Shown: positions 35,540-47,334 of the stretch, piece after piece
Position numbering within the stretch: the first letter of the stretch is position 1
How the letters are laid out: every line of letters starts with the position of its first letter
Assembly (NCBI GenBank): GCA_963969595.1
Contig: OZ018409.1
Coordinates: 31,447,282-31,511,281, forward strand
Length of the DNA stretch: 64,000 nt
DNA from: Neckera pumila
Taxonomy: Eukaryota; Streptophyta; Bryopsida; Hypnales; Neckeraceae
Direction of reading: 5' to 3'
Position numbers and translations under genes: made by a program
The notes under the pieces: generated by a model
Told to the model about the DNA's origin: nothing
The model's database searches: none
The model's input: the letters and a program-made list of their open reading frames with translations, nothing else

Positions 35540-35880
35540 ATGTAGTTCACAAATCACTCAAGGTTTTTAGAATGAGAAGACAAAATCTCTATACAAGTGG
35601 GGTGGTAGGAGATCCAACATTTCTAAGGGATATGTAAATTAGGATTTGCAGGAGCTCAACCTTTCATGTCAAGTCAAAAGCTTTCGAAGTGTAATTTCAG
35701 ACCCCATTTAGGCATAGTTGAATAATTTTTTTCAAAAAACTTTGGATTAATTAATGTGTAAAATCAAGCTAAATTTCATCTCTAAAAATCTGTTTGAGAT
35801 TTCAAGCCTTCAACAAATAGTTACAGACAAAGTTCAGAGGAAGGAACATTTTTTTTGACATTTTCTTTTATGCTTGAAAT
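35540..35880 (+). repeat. Dispersed repeat R1, copy 3
   Basis: Counterpart of 2740-3250 and 10108-10480 ('tatacaagtg.ggtggtagga', 'gatatgtaaattaggat', 'aagtcaaaag', 'tttgagatttcaag'). It is non-coding. Confidence 0.5.
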
Positions 35881-36632
35881 CACAAATGGATTACTTTTCA
35901 CTAAGTATGAGTTAAGGTATGAATAGAAATAGTTTTACTTTATTTTTTGAAGATGAAATCATACGTCTTCTACACTATATGTCCTAAATTTTCAAATTTT
36001 AGATGAAAATTTAAAATAATTAGGGAATTATGAAGGATAGGTGAAATAAATTCATATCAAATACATAAAATGATTAACTCTAGAAAGATGGGCCTGGGAC
36101 CATTGATTTCAAGCCTCATTGACCATCACTCTATTTGCTACCATTTTGCAACTAAATATGGATGATAATTTTATATTTCCTTTTTAAAGATGAAGTCATA
36201 TGTCTACAAGTCATAAAAAATTTGAAATTACTATAAATTTCTTCAAAAAAAGAAAAGAAAATTCATATCAAATATAAAATGTACTCAAAAAATCAAAAAT
36301 TGTCATCATTGATGTATATTACAGTGTATAACATCATAGTATATACCAAATTTACCGTGTCATTCAAAAATTAGAAAAAACAAACCATGGTTATAGATCC
36401 AAAGTTTATATTGTTGTGAAATATTGAAATTTATGAATTTTTCAAAATTTCAATTTCAATACAAACCAAACTTGATAAGCTTCATTTCATTAGTTGGATT
36501 CAAATTCAAAAAATATCATTTTTATGAATAAAATTCACATCAAGAATTAAGAGCAAAAATTGGACAAAATACAAAGGTGATCCGTAAATTAAGCATCTTC
36601 TTCTTTAGGAAAGACAATAATATCATAATTAA

Positions 36633-37548
36633 CCCCTAAAGGCCCAAGGCAATTTCTAGGTCCGAAACAACTGAAAACTGCCATTCTGCTGCAATCAATA
36701 CCTAAACCAAAAAAGTTTTTTTTTAGAATCTAATCGTAAAATCTTATAATTCACTTGTCTTAGATCATGTGGTAAAAATTCTTGAAGTTTGACTGCACGG
36801 ATTGGAAGATATTAGCATTTGAAGTTGGAAAAAGAAGTTTTTTTGAATTGTGGCCTGCAATTTCAAATGACTTTGACGGCCATTTGTGGATATTTTTTGC
36901 ACTACACCACAAGGTTAAAAAACTTTATGTTGAACATTTGAGTTGAGAATTCGGAAAAAAAATTTCAGGATTTCAAAACTTGATTTTCACATATAAAAAA
37001 ATTATTACATAGAAGTAGGTCCACAATTGAACAAAACAACTAAATCGTTAATGGCTCTTAGGTGGAATTAAAACACCATAATTCCAACGGTGGGATTGTT
37101 CTTGCAAACAAATTCAACGCTTTTTAAAAAAAAAAAAGTAATTTTTTTGAAAATTGCATTCAAAAATGAATTCTATAAGTTTTTTTTTTTTTAAGATGCT
37201 TAGATTGCCCAAAAAACAAGATTGTCCATAACTTTCTTGTTCTGAGTCCAAATAGAATGAATCAAAGCTTCAAATGTAGGCAAAAATAAAGTCTTTTGAG
37301 AAAAAAAAACAAAAACAATCAATTTTTAAAAGTTTTTTTTGTTTTGCCCGGCAAATTGCTTTTTTGACTTTAAGTAGCATAACTTTTATTCCTGGGCACC
37401 TATTTAAATAAAATAATAATATTTTTAGAAAGCTAATGTGATTTGCTATCTTCAAAAAAAGTTTCAAAAAATCAGGTCAAAATTTCAGGTCGCATGAGCT
37501 TGTCCAAAATCCCAAGTGTCCCCCGAGGGGACTTTGGGCCTTTAGAGG
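36633..37548 (+). mobile_element. TTAA element J (nested in L)
   Basis: A 916-bp element between TTAA at 36629-36632 and 37549-37552. It begins CCCCTAAAGGCCCAAGGC and ends TCCCCCGAGGGGACTTTGGG then CCTTTAGAGG. It is the closest sibling of element E, with the same landmark order. It is non-coding. Confidence 0.9.
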
Positions 37549-37851
37549 TTAATGAATTTGCAATATTATTTATTGAAAATGTACTCAAGCACCCTCAAAA
37601 AAAAATTAAATGAAAAAATATTTTTTTCCATCCTAATGCTTGAGGTGAAGTCATCCAAACGGACACTTAGTTACTGCAAAATTGTTACTCCACAGTATAA
37701 GGCTAAAAAATATGAAAATTATACCATCACTATATATTATAGTTTAGAACATCACGGAGTAAACTAAAATTCTTTGTCATTCTATTATTAGAAAATCAAT
37801 AAATTGTGGTTATAGCTAGGCCTAAAGTTCAAAATATAATAAAATACTTAA

Positions 37852-38489
37852 CCCCTAAATGCCCAAGGCTTGTTTCGGGCTTCTTGGAATTTGCTCTAAA
37901 TTGAACAAAATGCCAACATTTTGATAAGTTGTATCAATTTTTTTTGAATTGTAACTGTACAAATTCAAACTAGACATGTTAGAGATCTCATAGGAAAAGA
38001 AAACACAACAATATCACTTATGGAGTGAAAGATTATTATATTTGACCATAAAGGTGCTAAAACTGCAAAAAAAATTCAATCTTCTTTACACAAATCAAAT
38101 CTAAAACTTTGGTGACCAAAAAAATATGAGGTTAAAGGGCCTAACTTGTTTAACCCTGATCAATTTATGGCTTCTTAAAATCTACTCTACAATTTTTTTT
38201 AAATGAATTTTGAATGTGATTTTTTCTCCAAGGTCTAGTGTATTTGAGGCTCATTTCCAAGAGCTCTGAACACTACATGAAGTCAAGATTGCAATGGGTA
38301 CCCTTGTACAAAAACTTGAATAGAAAAATCACTATCATTTATTTTCAAGATCGGGTTTTTGTTGCTACAATTAGACTTCAAGAAGAACTTTCTAAAAATA
38401 TAAACTACTAAAAATAGCAACTTGGTTAGGATTTATTTAACTTCAAAGTTTTGCAAACACCAGATTTGGGTGCCTTGGGCATTTAGGGG
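37852..38489 (+). mobile_element. TTAA element K (0.64-kb core type, nested in L)
   Basis: A 638-bp element between TTAA at 37848-37851 and 38490-38493. Its ends CCCCTAAATGCCCAAGGC and GCCTTGGGCATTTAGGGG are perfect 18-bp inverted repeats. The interior is unrelated to the 0.9-kb type but matches 61612-62528 and the remnant 21701-23243. Only one base of the first ten terminal bases differs from the 0.9-kb type. It is non-coding. Confidence 0.9.
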
Positions 38490-38857
38490 TTAATTTTAAG
38501 ACATTTTATAAACTTACAAATTGGAGTAGAAACTATATTTAATAAACCTGATTTTATTGATTGGGATCAAAGTCAAAAAAAATAATTTTAAAGTCTAAAA
38601 TTCAAATAAAGAAATAGGATGAAGGAAGTGCCAAAGTACACTAAAATAGCATCTTTTGTTATCCATTTTATTAGCATGTTCTTATATAAAGAGGTCAATA
38701 ATACTTCTATAACAAAATTTCCACCTCCATCCATTGCACACATTCAAAGAACTTTCAAGAAAAAAATGGGATGAAAAATCCTAGACCTTCACCCTAAATT
38801 TTGCATCTAAAATCATCCAAGAGCCATTTTTTGGCTCCAAATGGATTTAGGGGTTAA

Positions 38858-39159
38858 TGGCTAAACTAGAATTTTCTCGAAAAGTTTTTATTATATGAAC
38901 CTCAAAATAATTTGATTCTTTAAAATTCTATAGATAAAGCTTAAGAATCTTTGTTCCATTATAAATTAAATTTTGGAAAGTAATTTGAAACCATGAAAGA
39001 CATTTTCATTGTCAATATCAAGTGAAGTTACACACAATGCTAAAAAGATGTTATGTACAAATCCATTTATGAGGCATTGATCGTTATTATTTCCTAGCAC
39101 AAGTAGAACTCTTGCCAGAAATCTTGTACCAAAACACAAAATTACATATTTGGATGAAA
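38858..39159. other. Intergenic, nothing recognised
   Basis: AT-rich linker between element L and the R4 repeat. Confidence 0.4.
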
Positions 39160-40090
39160 ATATTCATGATAATAATAATAATGATAGTCTCCATTATGAA
39201 TGAAGACATTGTTTGAGGTAATTTAATTAGCCTTATCTGAAGGACATGGGAAGCAAGGTCTACCCTTGTTGTCTCCTTTTGGAGGTAGACACTTTGTCAA
39301 ATACCTAGGACCAATGATTAGTAAATAATAATAAAACAAATAGCCAATATCAATGATTATTGTTTAGACATTTGTTCTTTTGGATTTTAGTGTAATTATT
39401 TTGGATGCCTTGCATGTTATAATGCTTTTGTTTTTCTAATAGCACTCTCTCAATTCAATTTAAAAATATTGGCACGAGGTCAATGAGTCTATAATTTGAT
39501 GACTAGGATTTAAATCCAATGTAGCCACTATTGAACCAATTCTTATATTATGATGTTAAATTTTTATTGGATGGATGGTAGGTCATTTGGAGGTTGATTC
39601 AATACTAAAAGTATATATGACTTTAGTATTGCTCCACAATTACATAATGTTGGAGCATTTTTACAATTAGAGGTCAGTAGCCATGATAGGATTGTATTTT
39701 CTTGGAGTTGGTCCTCATTTTTACCAACATTCATTAGGTATAACATCTTGTGTTTTATTAGCTTGCAAAGAGTTTGTGTAATTCTTATGCTTCATTGTTA
39801 TGGTGTTTTATTTTTAGATTTTGTATATTGTTTTTTGAACAAGATAATAGAAGGTGAATAGGTGATTTCTTTCCCTTTTATTGATTGTACCTAAAGTTGA
39901 GTATTTTGGGAGATTTCTACATTGAATAGGGGTATTAAGAGGACCAAATAATTAACATAGATATTTATTTAGTGTGGAATGTCAGTTAATTAGTATGGGT
40001 CCCCTTAGTACCCCTATTCAGTGTAGTAGGGTCTTTCTATGGTCAAAGTACATTTTGGAGGATGGCTTTGTGTAATCAATATGGGCTTGA
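39160..40090 (+). repeat. Dispersed repeat R4, copy 2
   Basis: Counterpart of 8640-8940 plus 10790-11470, here almost continuous. The end of the repeat is split by the small MITE at 39917-40026. Confidence 0.5.
39917..40026. mobile_element. 110-bp MITE with CACTGAATAGGGGTACTAAG-type ends
   Basis: The left end CATTGAATAGGGGTATTAAG and the right end CTTAGTACCCCTATTCAGTG are inverted repeats, and TA stands at both outer edges. The element interrupts repeat R4. A related single end lies at 5450-5476. The superfamily is unresolved; a TA target would fit Tc1/mariner-type elements. Confidence 0.65.
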
Positions 40091-40279
40091 GTGTATATTT
40101 TTGTGTTGCTTTGTGATTCTTTCATCACTTTTTGATCCTTTTTTTAATTATTTGTTAACTTCTTCATTTCCCTGTATATTTCTATACGGTGGCACTTTGT
40201 ATAGGTATATTGGGGCCTTTGGTGCTATAGTATTTTGATTATTTTTGTAAGGATTAGATTATTTGGGTGGTTGTTTTGA

Positions 40280-41030
40280 AATGTAGGGTATTTGGTTGGT
40301 GTGTATATTACGTAGAGGAAGTTAAGGTTGTTTTTAGCACTTTTACCTTTAGATTTGTGTCACATAAATTTGGTATGAACAAATCGTTTGTATACTTTCA
40401 AGTGAAGGGGGTTTATTTTGTGTGCTCATTAGATAAAGGGATTTAGAGTTGTCTATAGGACTTTCACCACTAACTAGAATTGCGTGGTATAGTTTTGCAT
40501 ATTTTTAAGTGTAGAGAGTTTGATTTGTGTGCTCATCAGATAGAGGGATTTAGGGTTGTCTATAGGACTTTCACCACTTTCACCCCTGACTAGAATTGCA
40601 CAGTATAATTGACTATAATTGCACAATATAATTGTACAGTATGGGTGGTGGTTTTAAACTGTAAGATGTTTGGTTTGTGTATTCATTAGGTGGAGGGAGT
40701 TGAGGTTGTCTATAGCACTTTTACCATTAGAATCGAGTGGTATGAAAGAAGTGTTCAAAACTGTTTGTATAATTTCAAATGTCAGGAGTTTGATTTGTGT
40801 GCTCATTAGATAGAGGGAGTTGAGGTTGTCTACAACACTTTCACCTCTTGACTAGAATTGACTAGTATAGGTGGTGGTCGTAAATTGTAGGATGTTTGGT
40901 TTGTGTGTTCATTAGGTGGAGGAAGTTGAGGTTGTTAGCATTCGAATTGAGTGATATGAAAGAAGTGTCAATATATTTTGAAGAGTCGGGTGTTTGGTTT
41001 GTGTGTATATTAGGTAGAGGGAGTCTTCAA
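40280..41030 (+). repeat. Degenerate minisatellite array, about seven units
   Basis: Units of about 100-150 bases each contain 'gtttg.tttgtgtg..cattag.t.gaggga' followed by 'gttgaggttgtctata..acttt.acc' and often 'gactagaattg..tagtata'. Unit starts lie near 40289, 40409, 40518, 40669, 40788, 40894 and 40991. Unit spacing is irregular and the copies are diverged. There is no open frame through the array. Confidence 0.8.
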
Positions 41031-41268
41031 ACTCCAGTCTATATCACAGTACATTAATTCCAGATCATAAAATCTTATAGTCTGCCCCAGTCTTGGAGGA
41101 TGCAAGCATCAAGTCATTCATGAAGTTGAATACGGACTAAAATCTTTGCACTACCCTGTAGTAAAATCACGAATTCAAAAGCCGTTTGACAGCATTACAA
41201 AAGATTTGTACTATTTGAGGTAGGGCGGATAGTTACATCTTCAATCATTATTCATGGTCACATATTAA

Positions 41269-41339
41269 CCCCTCACCGCCTGGACATTCCAGAATACACT
41301 GGAAAGGGGACACATTTCGTCCCCTCAGGCGATGAGGGG
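41269..41339. mobile_element. 71-bp TTAA micro-element
   Basis: Between TTAA at 41265-41268 and 41340-41343 lie only 71 bases. The ends CCCCTCACCGCCTG and CAGGCGATGAGGGG are 14-bp inverted repeats with one mismatch. Inside, TTCCAGAATACACTGGAA forms a small stem, followed by GGGGACACATTTCGTCCCC, another stem. It is the smallest TTAA-bounded unit in the window. Confidence 0.75.
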
Positions 41340-41343
41340 TTAA

Positions 41344-42281
41344 CAAAGTGGTCATGAATAGAAAAAAAAAGTTGTCTCTCTGTCCAGTTGTTTGTTAATT
41401 GTTCTATGAGAATATGAGACTTGCTATATCAACAAAATAACCGGATTGACCTGGTCCATGGTATGTCCTCCAAAGGCAAACACTAACACTAGTAACCAGT
41501 TAACCAGGGTCCTCTACGCTACAAAAAAGTAATGCCAACCACGTGGACCCTACGAATCCAATGTACGGTCGCCCCATTGCTCTTTATGTGGTGAAGGTAT
41601 TTCTGCAATTGCGACAATGTCAGCATTTGAAGAAAACTTTGCATTTTTTCAGAAGGCGCCAAATTTTTGATCCCCTTCTCACTTTCTGAAGTGAGTATTA
41701 GACCACCCTGACTGGCCTGATGTCAACTCTCTGAAGGAGATGGAATAACATCTCAACAGAAGAGGTAGCATTAAAATACACCAACAATTCTAATCACCCG
41801 TTCAAACATGAATCCCACTGGACAACAAGTAACAAAGCATCATCGTTGCATTACACTCTTAGATAAAAAATTAGAACTTCAAGTTCAATTCCTTGCCCAG
41901 GTTTCCCCAAGCCCTAGATGACGATACCTAGCACTCAAATAACTGATTTATACAAACAAAACTTCGATTGCAGTTGCCTCTAAATGCACATCCGGTACAT
42001 TCAAATTGAGTCATGCAATCACAGTAACTAATTCTTCTGTTCAACCTCGAAAGGAAGCAGAAAGGCAGCAATCAACAACGTTCTTCGCCCGACAGAAACG
42101 AAAGAGCCCAAATATTGAGTATAAGGTACATGCAGAATAATCTCATCGTTACAACCACACGAGTTAAGTTGGAGGACAAAGAGTGCAATCAGCTGCCAGA
42201 TACTTATGGCGGCGAAAGAGTGCTCATGGAGTAAGAGCGTATAAGCAAGGGACACAGGGAGGAGGTTTTGGAAAAAAAACA
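41344..42281. other. Downstream region and probable 3' UTR of the SCAI gene
   Basis: The stretch is less AT-rich than the repeat land and has no recognised repeat. The part adjoining 42281 is probably the 3' UTR of the minus-strand SCAI gene. A CAG|GTATTC donor just before the SCAI stop leaves open an alternative 3' exon here. Confidence 0.35.
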
Positions 42282-45200
42282 CTAAAGAGAATACCTGTCG
42301 TCAGAATATTCCTCAGAGCTCGCCTCTCCTGCTGAGAAATCTTCCCCAGTCGTAGTTGTCTCATCCTTAAATGATCCATTCGAGCCATCAGCTTTCTTGG
42401 TAGAGCTCGGGTTGCAGTCAAACTGATCAGGGACTCCAAGCCTAGATGCTAGCAGATAGATTACAGTCTCCACCACTTTCGACGTAGGCAGGAGTTCGTC
42501 AGGTAGAGGCGGACAGCAACGAGGCATATATTCAAGTTTGTCTCGGTACTTTGCATGGAGACCAAACACTGCGCGGCAGAATATGAACCTGAAAGTTGTG
42601 ATACTCAACATGATCAAAATCCTAAATATTACTGAGAGTTCGATGACATTATCATATAAAATTGTCATGGAAGGGCAACGCTAACAAGTTAAGCAAGATT
42701 GTACCTGCAAGTTAGTTGACGCAAAAACGGATCTCCAAGTACCCTTGCCCAGACAGGATCAAGCGGCGCCGAGTCCAAGGCGTTGCCCCACTCAGCAATA
42801 AGGGTGGCCAGTAGTTTCTCAGTCTGCTCATAATTAGCCTGCACGTCGAGTATTCATCAGACAAGATCCACAAACTTGCGCTTAAATCAACTTAGAGCTC
42901 AAGTCCAACAAGGCTTCAAACTTGAAAAAGAAATAAAACGTAACTAATGCATGCCAAATTGCTGCAGACTCTATTACCTTTGACATGTTCTTGCTGGAGG
43001 TCTCAATAACCCGGCAAAATGCAAGCAGCGGGGCCGTTAAAAAGAATGTGAACAAGTTGCCGCTGCTGTTAGATGAAGACGAAGATGATGTTGAAGCTGC
43101 ACCTTTATCCTCTACAGGCTGCATGCTAGGGGATAGCAGCAGTATTGCTTGTTCGCCTCGTTCTTCTCCACTGATGGACTGTGAAAGGCGAAACAAAGTT
43201 CTACCGTTGATGATAGTATCTAGTTTTCGAAATGAAAGTCGACTATTATCAAGCTGGAATTCAAATATAGACGCATTGAAGTGATGATGCAAAATGAATC
43301 ATGGCTTGAATGTGAAGATTTTTTAGGATTACCTCGAAAATAGGGCTACTGTCGCTGTCTATTATGATAAATAAAGGCCGCCTTGTGAACGGGAGGATGT
43401 CACTTGGATAGAGAAAGTTGTAACCTGCACATCAAAAAATTGGTGAAAACGTATGATAAGCATCCTAAGGGATGAGAAGAATGAAGCCAAGTTGTACACT
43501 TTCATATGTGAAGTGCAAAATGCAAAAGTGGAAATACTGAACTTAAAACAGACCTACCTGGACTTCTCTTTGATCCAAGCCATAGCCCAGGAGTTCCACT
43601 TTCTGGAGGTTCCGATGGTATATATTTCACGGTTACATCTCTCGTACCAGCAGGTGTGCTTGGTGTATTCTCCTCGATTTCATCCGCCTTTGCAATCTCA
43701 GTGTGAGGGACTATTTCGGTCTGAGAGACGTTTACATTTATGTTCTTCAAGCTCAAAGTAGGAGTAAGGGAAGCAACTCCCTTTTTCAACGATTGAGGAG
43801 CAACTCCCATATTCTGAGAAGACGCACTAGTAGAGAGACCACGCGCTGACCTTCCTACAATCATCAACGTAATACAGACAAAGTAAGGATTCGGACAGTG
43901 GTTGATTTTACAAGTAGAGAACTGAGTTCAATATCACAATAAGCACTACCAGGATTCAAAGCTCCATTTACCAGAGGCCGAAATATAAAGAAGCACAACC
44001 CCATCAAAAGAAAGCTCATCACAAGCTGTAGCCAAAACCTGCCATCAGAAGAGAAGACAAAGTACAAAGCCTTAGATGATATCACAACATGTCCATGATA
44101 TCACAACACTGAAACCTCCCATATTCATAGCCAGAGATATCATCCAAGAAGTACAGCTTACAATACAGGCCAATGAATTTGGTGTAACTGCTATCATTCT
44201 ACAAACATCAGAACCAGCAAGTAACTCAAAAACTCACCAGAAGCAATTGTTGAACTGTAGGTCGGTAAAGAATGTACTTATGAGGATTTGGCGGCAAACT
44301 GGGATCAGGAATCTCATCCGATACTCCAATTCCACCAGCGACCCCAGCACCTGTAGATGAATCATTCCGTGCTTTGAATAGTGATCCACTTGGCTCCCAT
44401 TCAAGAGCCTGTAGCATTCGGAATGTATCCAGTGTCAGCTCACTGAACTTCACCTGCATGCGAACAAGGCCACTCCCCTAAGTGAACATTGTTCTCTTGA
44501 CAATATCACTAACTCTTGCAAAAGCTGAATGTCTTCAGAGATCATTCGTATTTGGTAATGAGATATATGCTTAGTCCTCATCCTGAGCTACCGCGGGTTA
44601 CCCGACAAATTGAACTACAACAGGCTAGCCAGGTTAAATAAATCACCACCTCATTGTGGTAATAGCTCGCAAGTATTGAATCCTCCAAATGCAAAGGCTT
44701 CTTCCCTTCAATCTTATGGGAAATTAGACTCGGATGAGGATCATAAAGAAGACAATATCTCAGCGGCCTGCTCGTTTCGCAGGCAGAATCCGCTTTCATA
44801 AATCGCAAAATCTCTTGCACCACTACCTTCCAATCCTTAGCATCTGTGCCCTAAACAAAATGAATGCAGCACCATTCCCGATTAAGGACACTTGAAACAT
44901 TCAAATTTAGATTACTTCAACACGATGACAAATTCATTTGCAGACCTTTCAAGCTTAGTATTTTGGTGCAAAATATTGTTTAAGACCAGAGCCGCCTTTC
45001 GGTCAGACTCCGGTACCTGTGAAATTGAAAGAAAGCACGGTGAATTTCAGAACCTACAAACCTCTTGAAAGGTACGAGAATATTCGTCGACAAGAGACCG
45101 AAGTTGCCGCACGAGAATTTGGACAGTTTCCCTGCGGTTGAGAAGGAGACAAATGACGATGAAACGGGCTGTGTATCTGAGCTGTTTATTTGCAAGCGCC

Positions 45201-45798
45201 GCATCTTTGTCATGTTCCTTAAAATATTCTCGGCTCAAAATGGCTTCGTAGAATATGAAAGATTCTGTAAGGAATTTCGAGTCACTAGTGCGGAGGTAGT
45301 AATTGTAGTATAACTGCCCAATTCGGGAAGCGATTTCTCCAATTTCCCATCGTTTCAGTCCCATCTCCACCAACTTTGCCCGATTTTCTTGTTGAAACTT
45401 CCAGAGCTTTGAATAGACCTGTATCCTCACAGATTTCAGCACTTAAATCAAAACACTGCTGACATGCTGTGGCAAAAGAGTTTGTATAGGATCAGTCCCT
45501 TTGCGAATAGAGCGTTAAACATGTCGAATAGTAAAGCGAAAACACAACTCAAGAAGTCTATCAGATCTGGAGCTAGTCGAAAGCTTTCAATTACAACTGC
45601 AATACAGAATAGTAAATCATCACGAAGGAAGCATTGGTTCCATGAAAGATATGATGGAACCTGAAAAGCTTTGTGGAAGTAGAAATCCCATTTGTTGCGA
45701 CCATAAGCTGGAAATTCTCTAAGCCTTGCAAACTTGTTATATGCTTTATCTACTAAAGCTCGATACTCTTCACTTGGTGGGTGCACACGAGGTGCCAT
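42282..45798 (-). CDS. SCAI family protein (UPF0682/DUF3550)
   Basis: Ten coding exons, all with GT-AG borders, join in frame: 45661-45798, 45062-45418, 44650-44850, 44238-44453, 43972-44038, 43558-43854, 43333-43424, 42978-43178, 42705-42838 and 42282-42588 (stop TAG), giving 669 residues. The start is the ATG giving MAPRVHPPSEEYRALVDKAY. Recognisable blocks are YFHKAFQ-VYSKLWKFQQENR, LKRWEIGEIASRIGQLYYNY, FYEAILSREYF, KADSACETSRPLRY, YRPTVQQLLLVLAT, LLYISAS, GYNFLYPSDILPFTRRPLF, LTAPLLAFCRVIE and DPVWARVLGDPFLRQLTCRFIFCRAVFGLH. These define the SCAI family. Animal SCAI is a nuclear cofactor that restrains MRTF-driven transcription and acts in DNA-break repair; the plant role is not established. 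A Ser-rich loop (STSSSSSSNSSGN) and an acidic, Ser-rich tail after exon 10's conserved part are likely disordered. Confidence 0.93.
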
Positions 45799-45832
45799 GG
45801 CGCTCGAGCGCAATGCCTCATGACCAGTTCAC
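45799..45832 (-). other. SCAI 5' UTR part of the first coding exon
   Basis: The acceptor TGTTCTAG ends at 45833, so the mature message probably enters this exon at 45832, 34 bases before the start codon. Joined to the upstream exon 46927-47001 it creates a very short upstream open frame starting ATGACCAGACTG and ending TGA shortly after the junction. Confidence 0.5.
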
Positions 45833-46926
45833 CTAGAACACGCCCGGCCATACATCCCCAGTATTTAACTTGCGATCAGCAAATGCGATCTCAAAAAGTC
45901 TTTGGTCACCAAGAGCCCAGCAATCGGCATATTCTGAAACGTAAACCAGAAGCATCCAATGACTACATACCAACCTTCATATTGAGTTGTCTCCCTGATA
46001 AGGCAAAGCAATCAGTCACAAAATTCACTAGCCTCATTGCAATCATAGCCTATGTGGTTATCTTGAATTACTCATCTGAAGACTAACACAAGACTAGAAA
46101 TCAGGTCACATTCAGAAGGTTCGCAAAACAATTAGAACCTTCAATCGAGCAGATCCTTCGTTTACGGTTAATCTTACGAATGTCCTGTTACTCATACAGG
46201 CACAAGCGTACCCCACAACTGGCGATAATCAGGCTAATAATGACAATGATTTTTCCTGAGTTAAAAAAGTTCATGCAAGAAGATGGTAATCTTGCTGAGA
46301 AGCTGAAATGAAGGGAAACTGAAAGGTTTCTCTGGTCTGGCCGGTTCCAGAACTCCCTCACAAGGTTCGCAGGGACTGCTGCTAGCTGTCCTCCTAACCC
46401 AGGCCGTACAAAGTACTGTCCTACCACCACGGGGATGCTCTGCTTACACCTCGTCCCTTCACTTCCGGAGATCCTCACAAATGACTTCTAGGATGCCCAC
46501 TCATCATGAATGAATGACACGCATCCCAGCTAACAGAATTATATGTTTTGTCAGGGATGTTTAACCGACATTCGCACTTCCCCAAGGCCAGAATTTCCAA
46601 ATTTATGAAGGTTCTCTCTTAAGATAAAGGATTAAACTAAGCCGGCAGCGCAATCGTAAGTACGTGCCAGAATCACGGATACGACATGCTTGCACACACA
46701 GCTGGGTTTAATCATGAAGGCATCCGCATGATCGCGCATGTAACCAGAGTACGAGAGACGCGAGCCCATCGTGAAACCCAAGCATGCAATGATTGCAAAT
46801 TACAGCAATTGGTGATAGCAGAGGGCAGGGGAAGAAGAAAGTAAAGAGAGAGCGCATTTTTGGTTTCAAGATAGAAAGGTAATCGGAGCCTCCTTCGCAA
46901 CAGAAACAATCGAACCGGGAACATAC
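45833..46926 (-). other. SCAI 5' UTR intron
   Basis: A 1.1-kb intron inferred from the donor GTATGT at 46925-46926 and the acceptor at 45833-45834. Short open frames cross it, including one of 96 codons at 46188-46478, but none resembles a known protein. Confidence 0.5.
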
Positions 46927-47001
46927 CAGTCTGGTCATAAAGCCCAGCGCACGCTCTGCAGCTGCATTTGGCGGCAATTCGACTGCCAAACTCCAAAACC
47001 C
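46927..47001 (-). other. Probable non-coding 5' UTR exon of the SCAI gene
   Basis: A 75-base stretch with a strong acceptor (TTGTGCAG) and donor (CTG|GTATGT). It contains two ATGs that open short upstream frames; neither runs into the SCAI start in frame. Without transcript data the exon is inferred from splice signals and its position only. Confidence 0.45.
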
Positions 47002-47334
47002 CTGCACAATGAGTTTACAGAGGATTAACCATCAGAGGTGCCTTCTGGAAACCCGATCACAAAGACAGCATAACCAATGAGAGCCAAAACCCTGTTGTCA
47101 CCCACTAACAAAACGCTACAACGCAAACAAGCTCACAACCACACGAATCCCAAACGGTCACCTATACACAGCCACAATCGCGAAAGACCTCGCCACACTC
47201 AACCCCACCGTCACAAGAAGTTTTAGGTTGGCAGTCCCTTCCAAAAATCCGAAGGCACAAACGCCTTTGTAAAATCCACAGCACACAAAACCACCGAAGA
47301 CTGGTATAAAACACCTGGCTAATGAACACTCGCA

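Larger units (their letters stand above)
36078..38853 (+). mobile_element. TTAA element L, host of nested elements J and K
   Basis: The outer ends are TTAA at 36074-36077 (then CTCTAGAAAGATGGGCC) and TTAA at 38854-38857 (preceded by GGATTTAGGGG). Removing J and K leaves about 1.2 kb. The left part has a reverse-oriented second copy at about 49060-49762, whose terminus TTAA-CTCCTAAATGACGG is closer to the family consensus. The outer-end pairing is inferred, because only the first nine or so bases of the two ends agree. Confidence 0.5.

Noticed and set aside
40280..41030. CRISPR-like array
   Set aside because: Units are long, diverged and irregular, in a eukaryotic context; this is a minisatellite.
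46188..46478. 96-codon frame upstream of SCAI as an extra N-terminal exon
   Set aside because: The SCAI family start (MAPR..PPSEEYRALVDKA) is complete without it, and no splice sites join it in frame.
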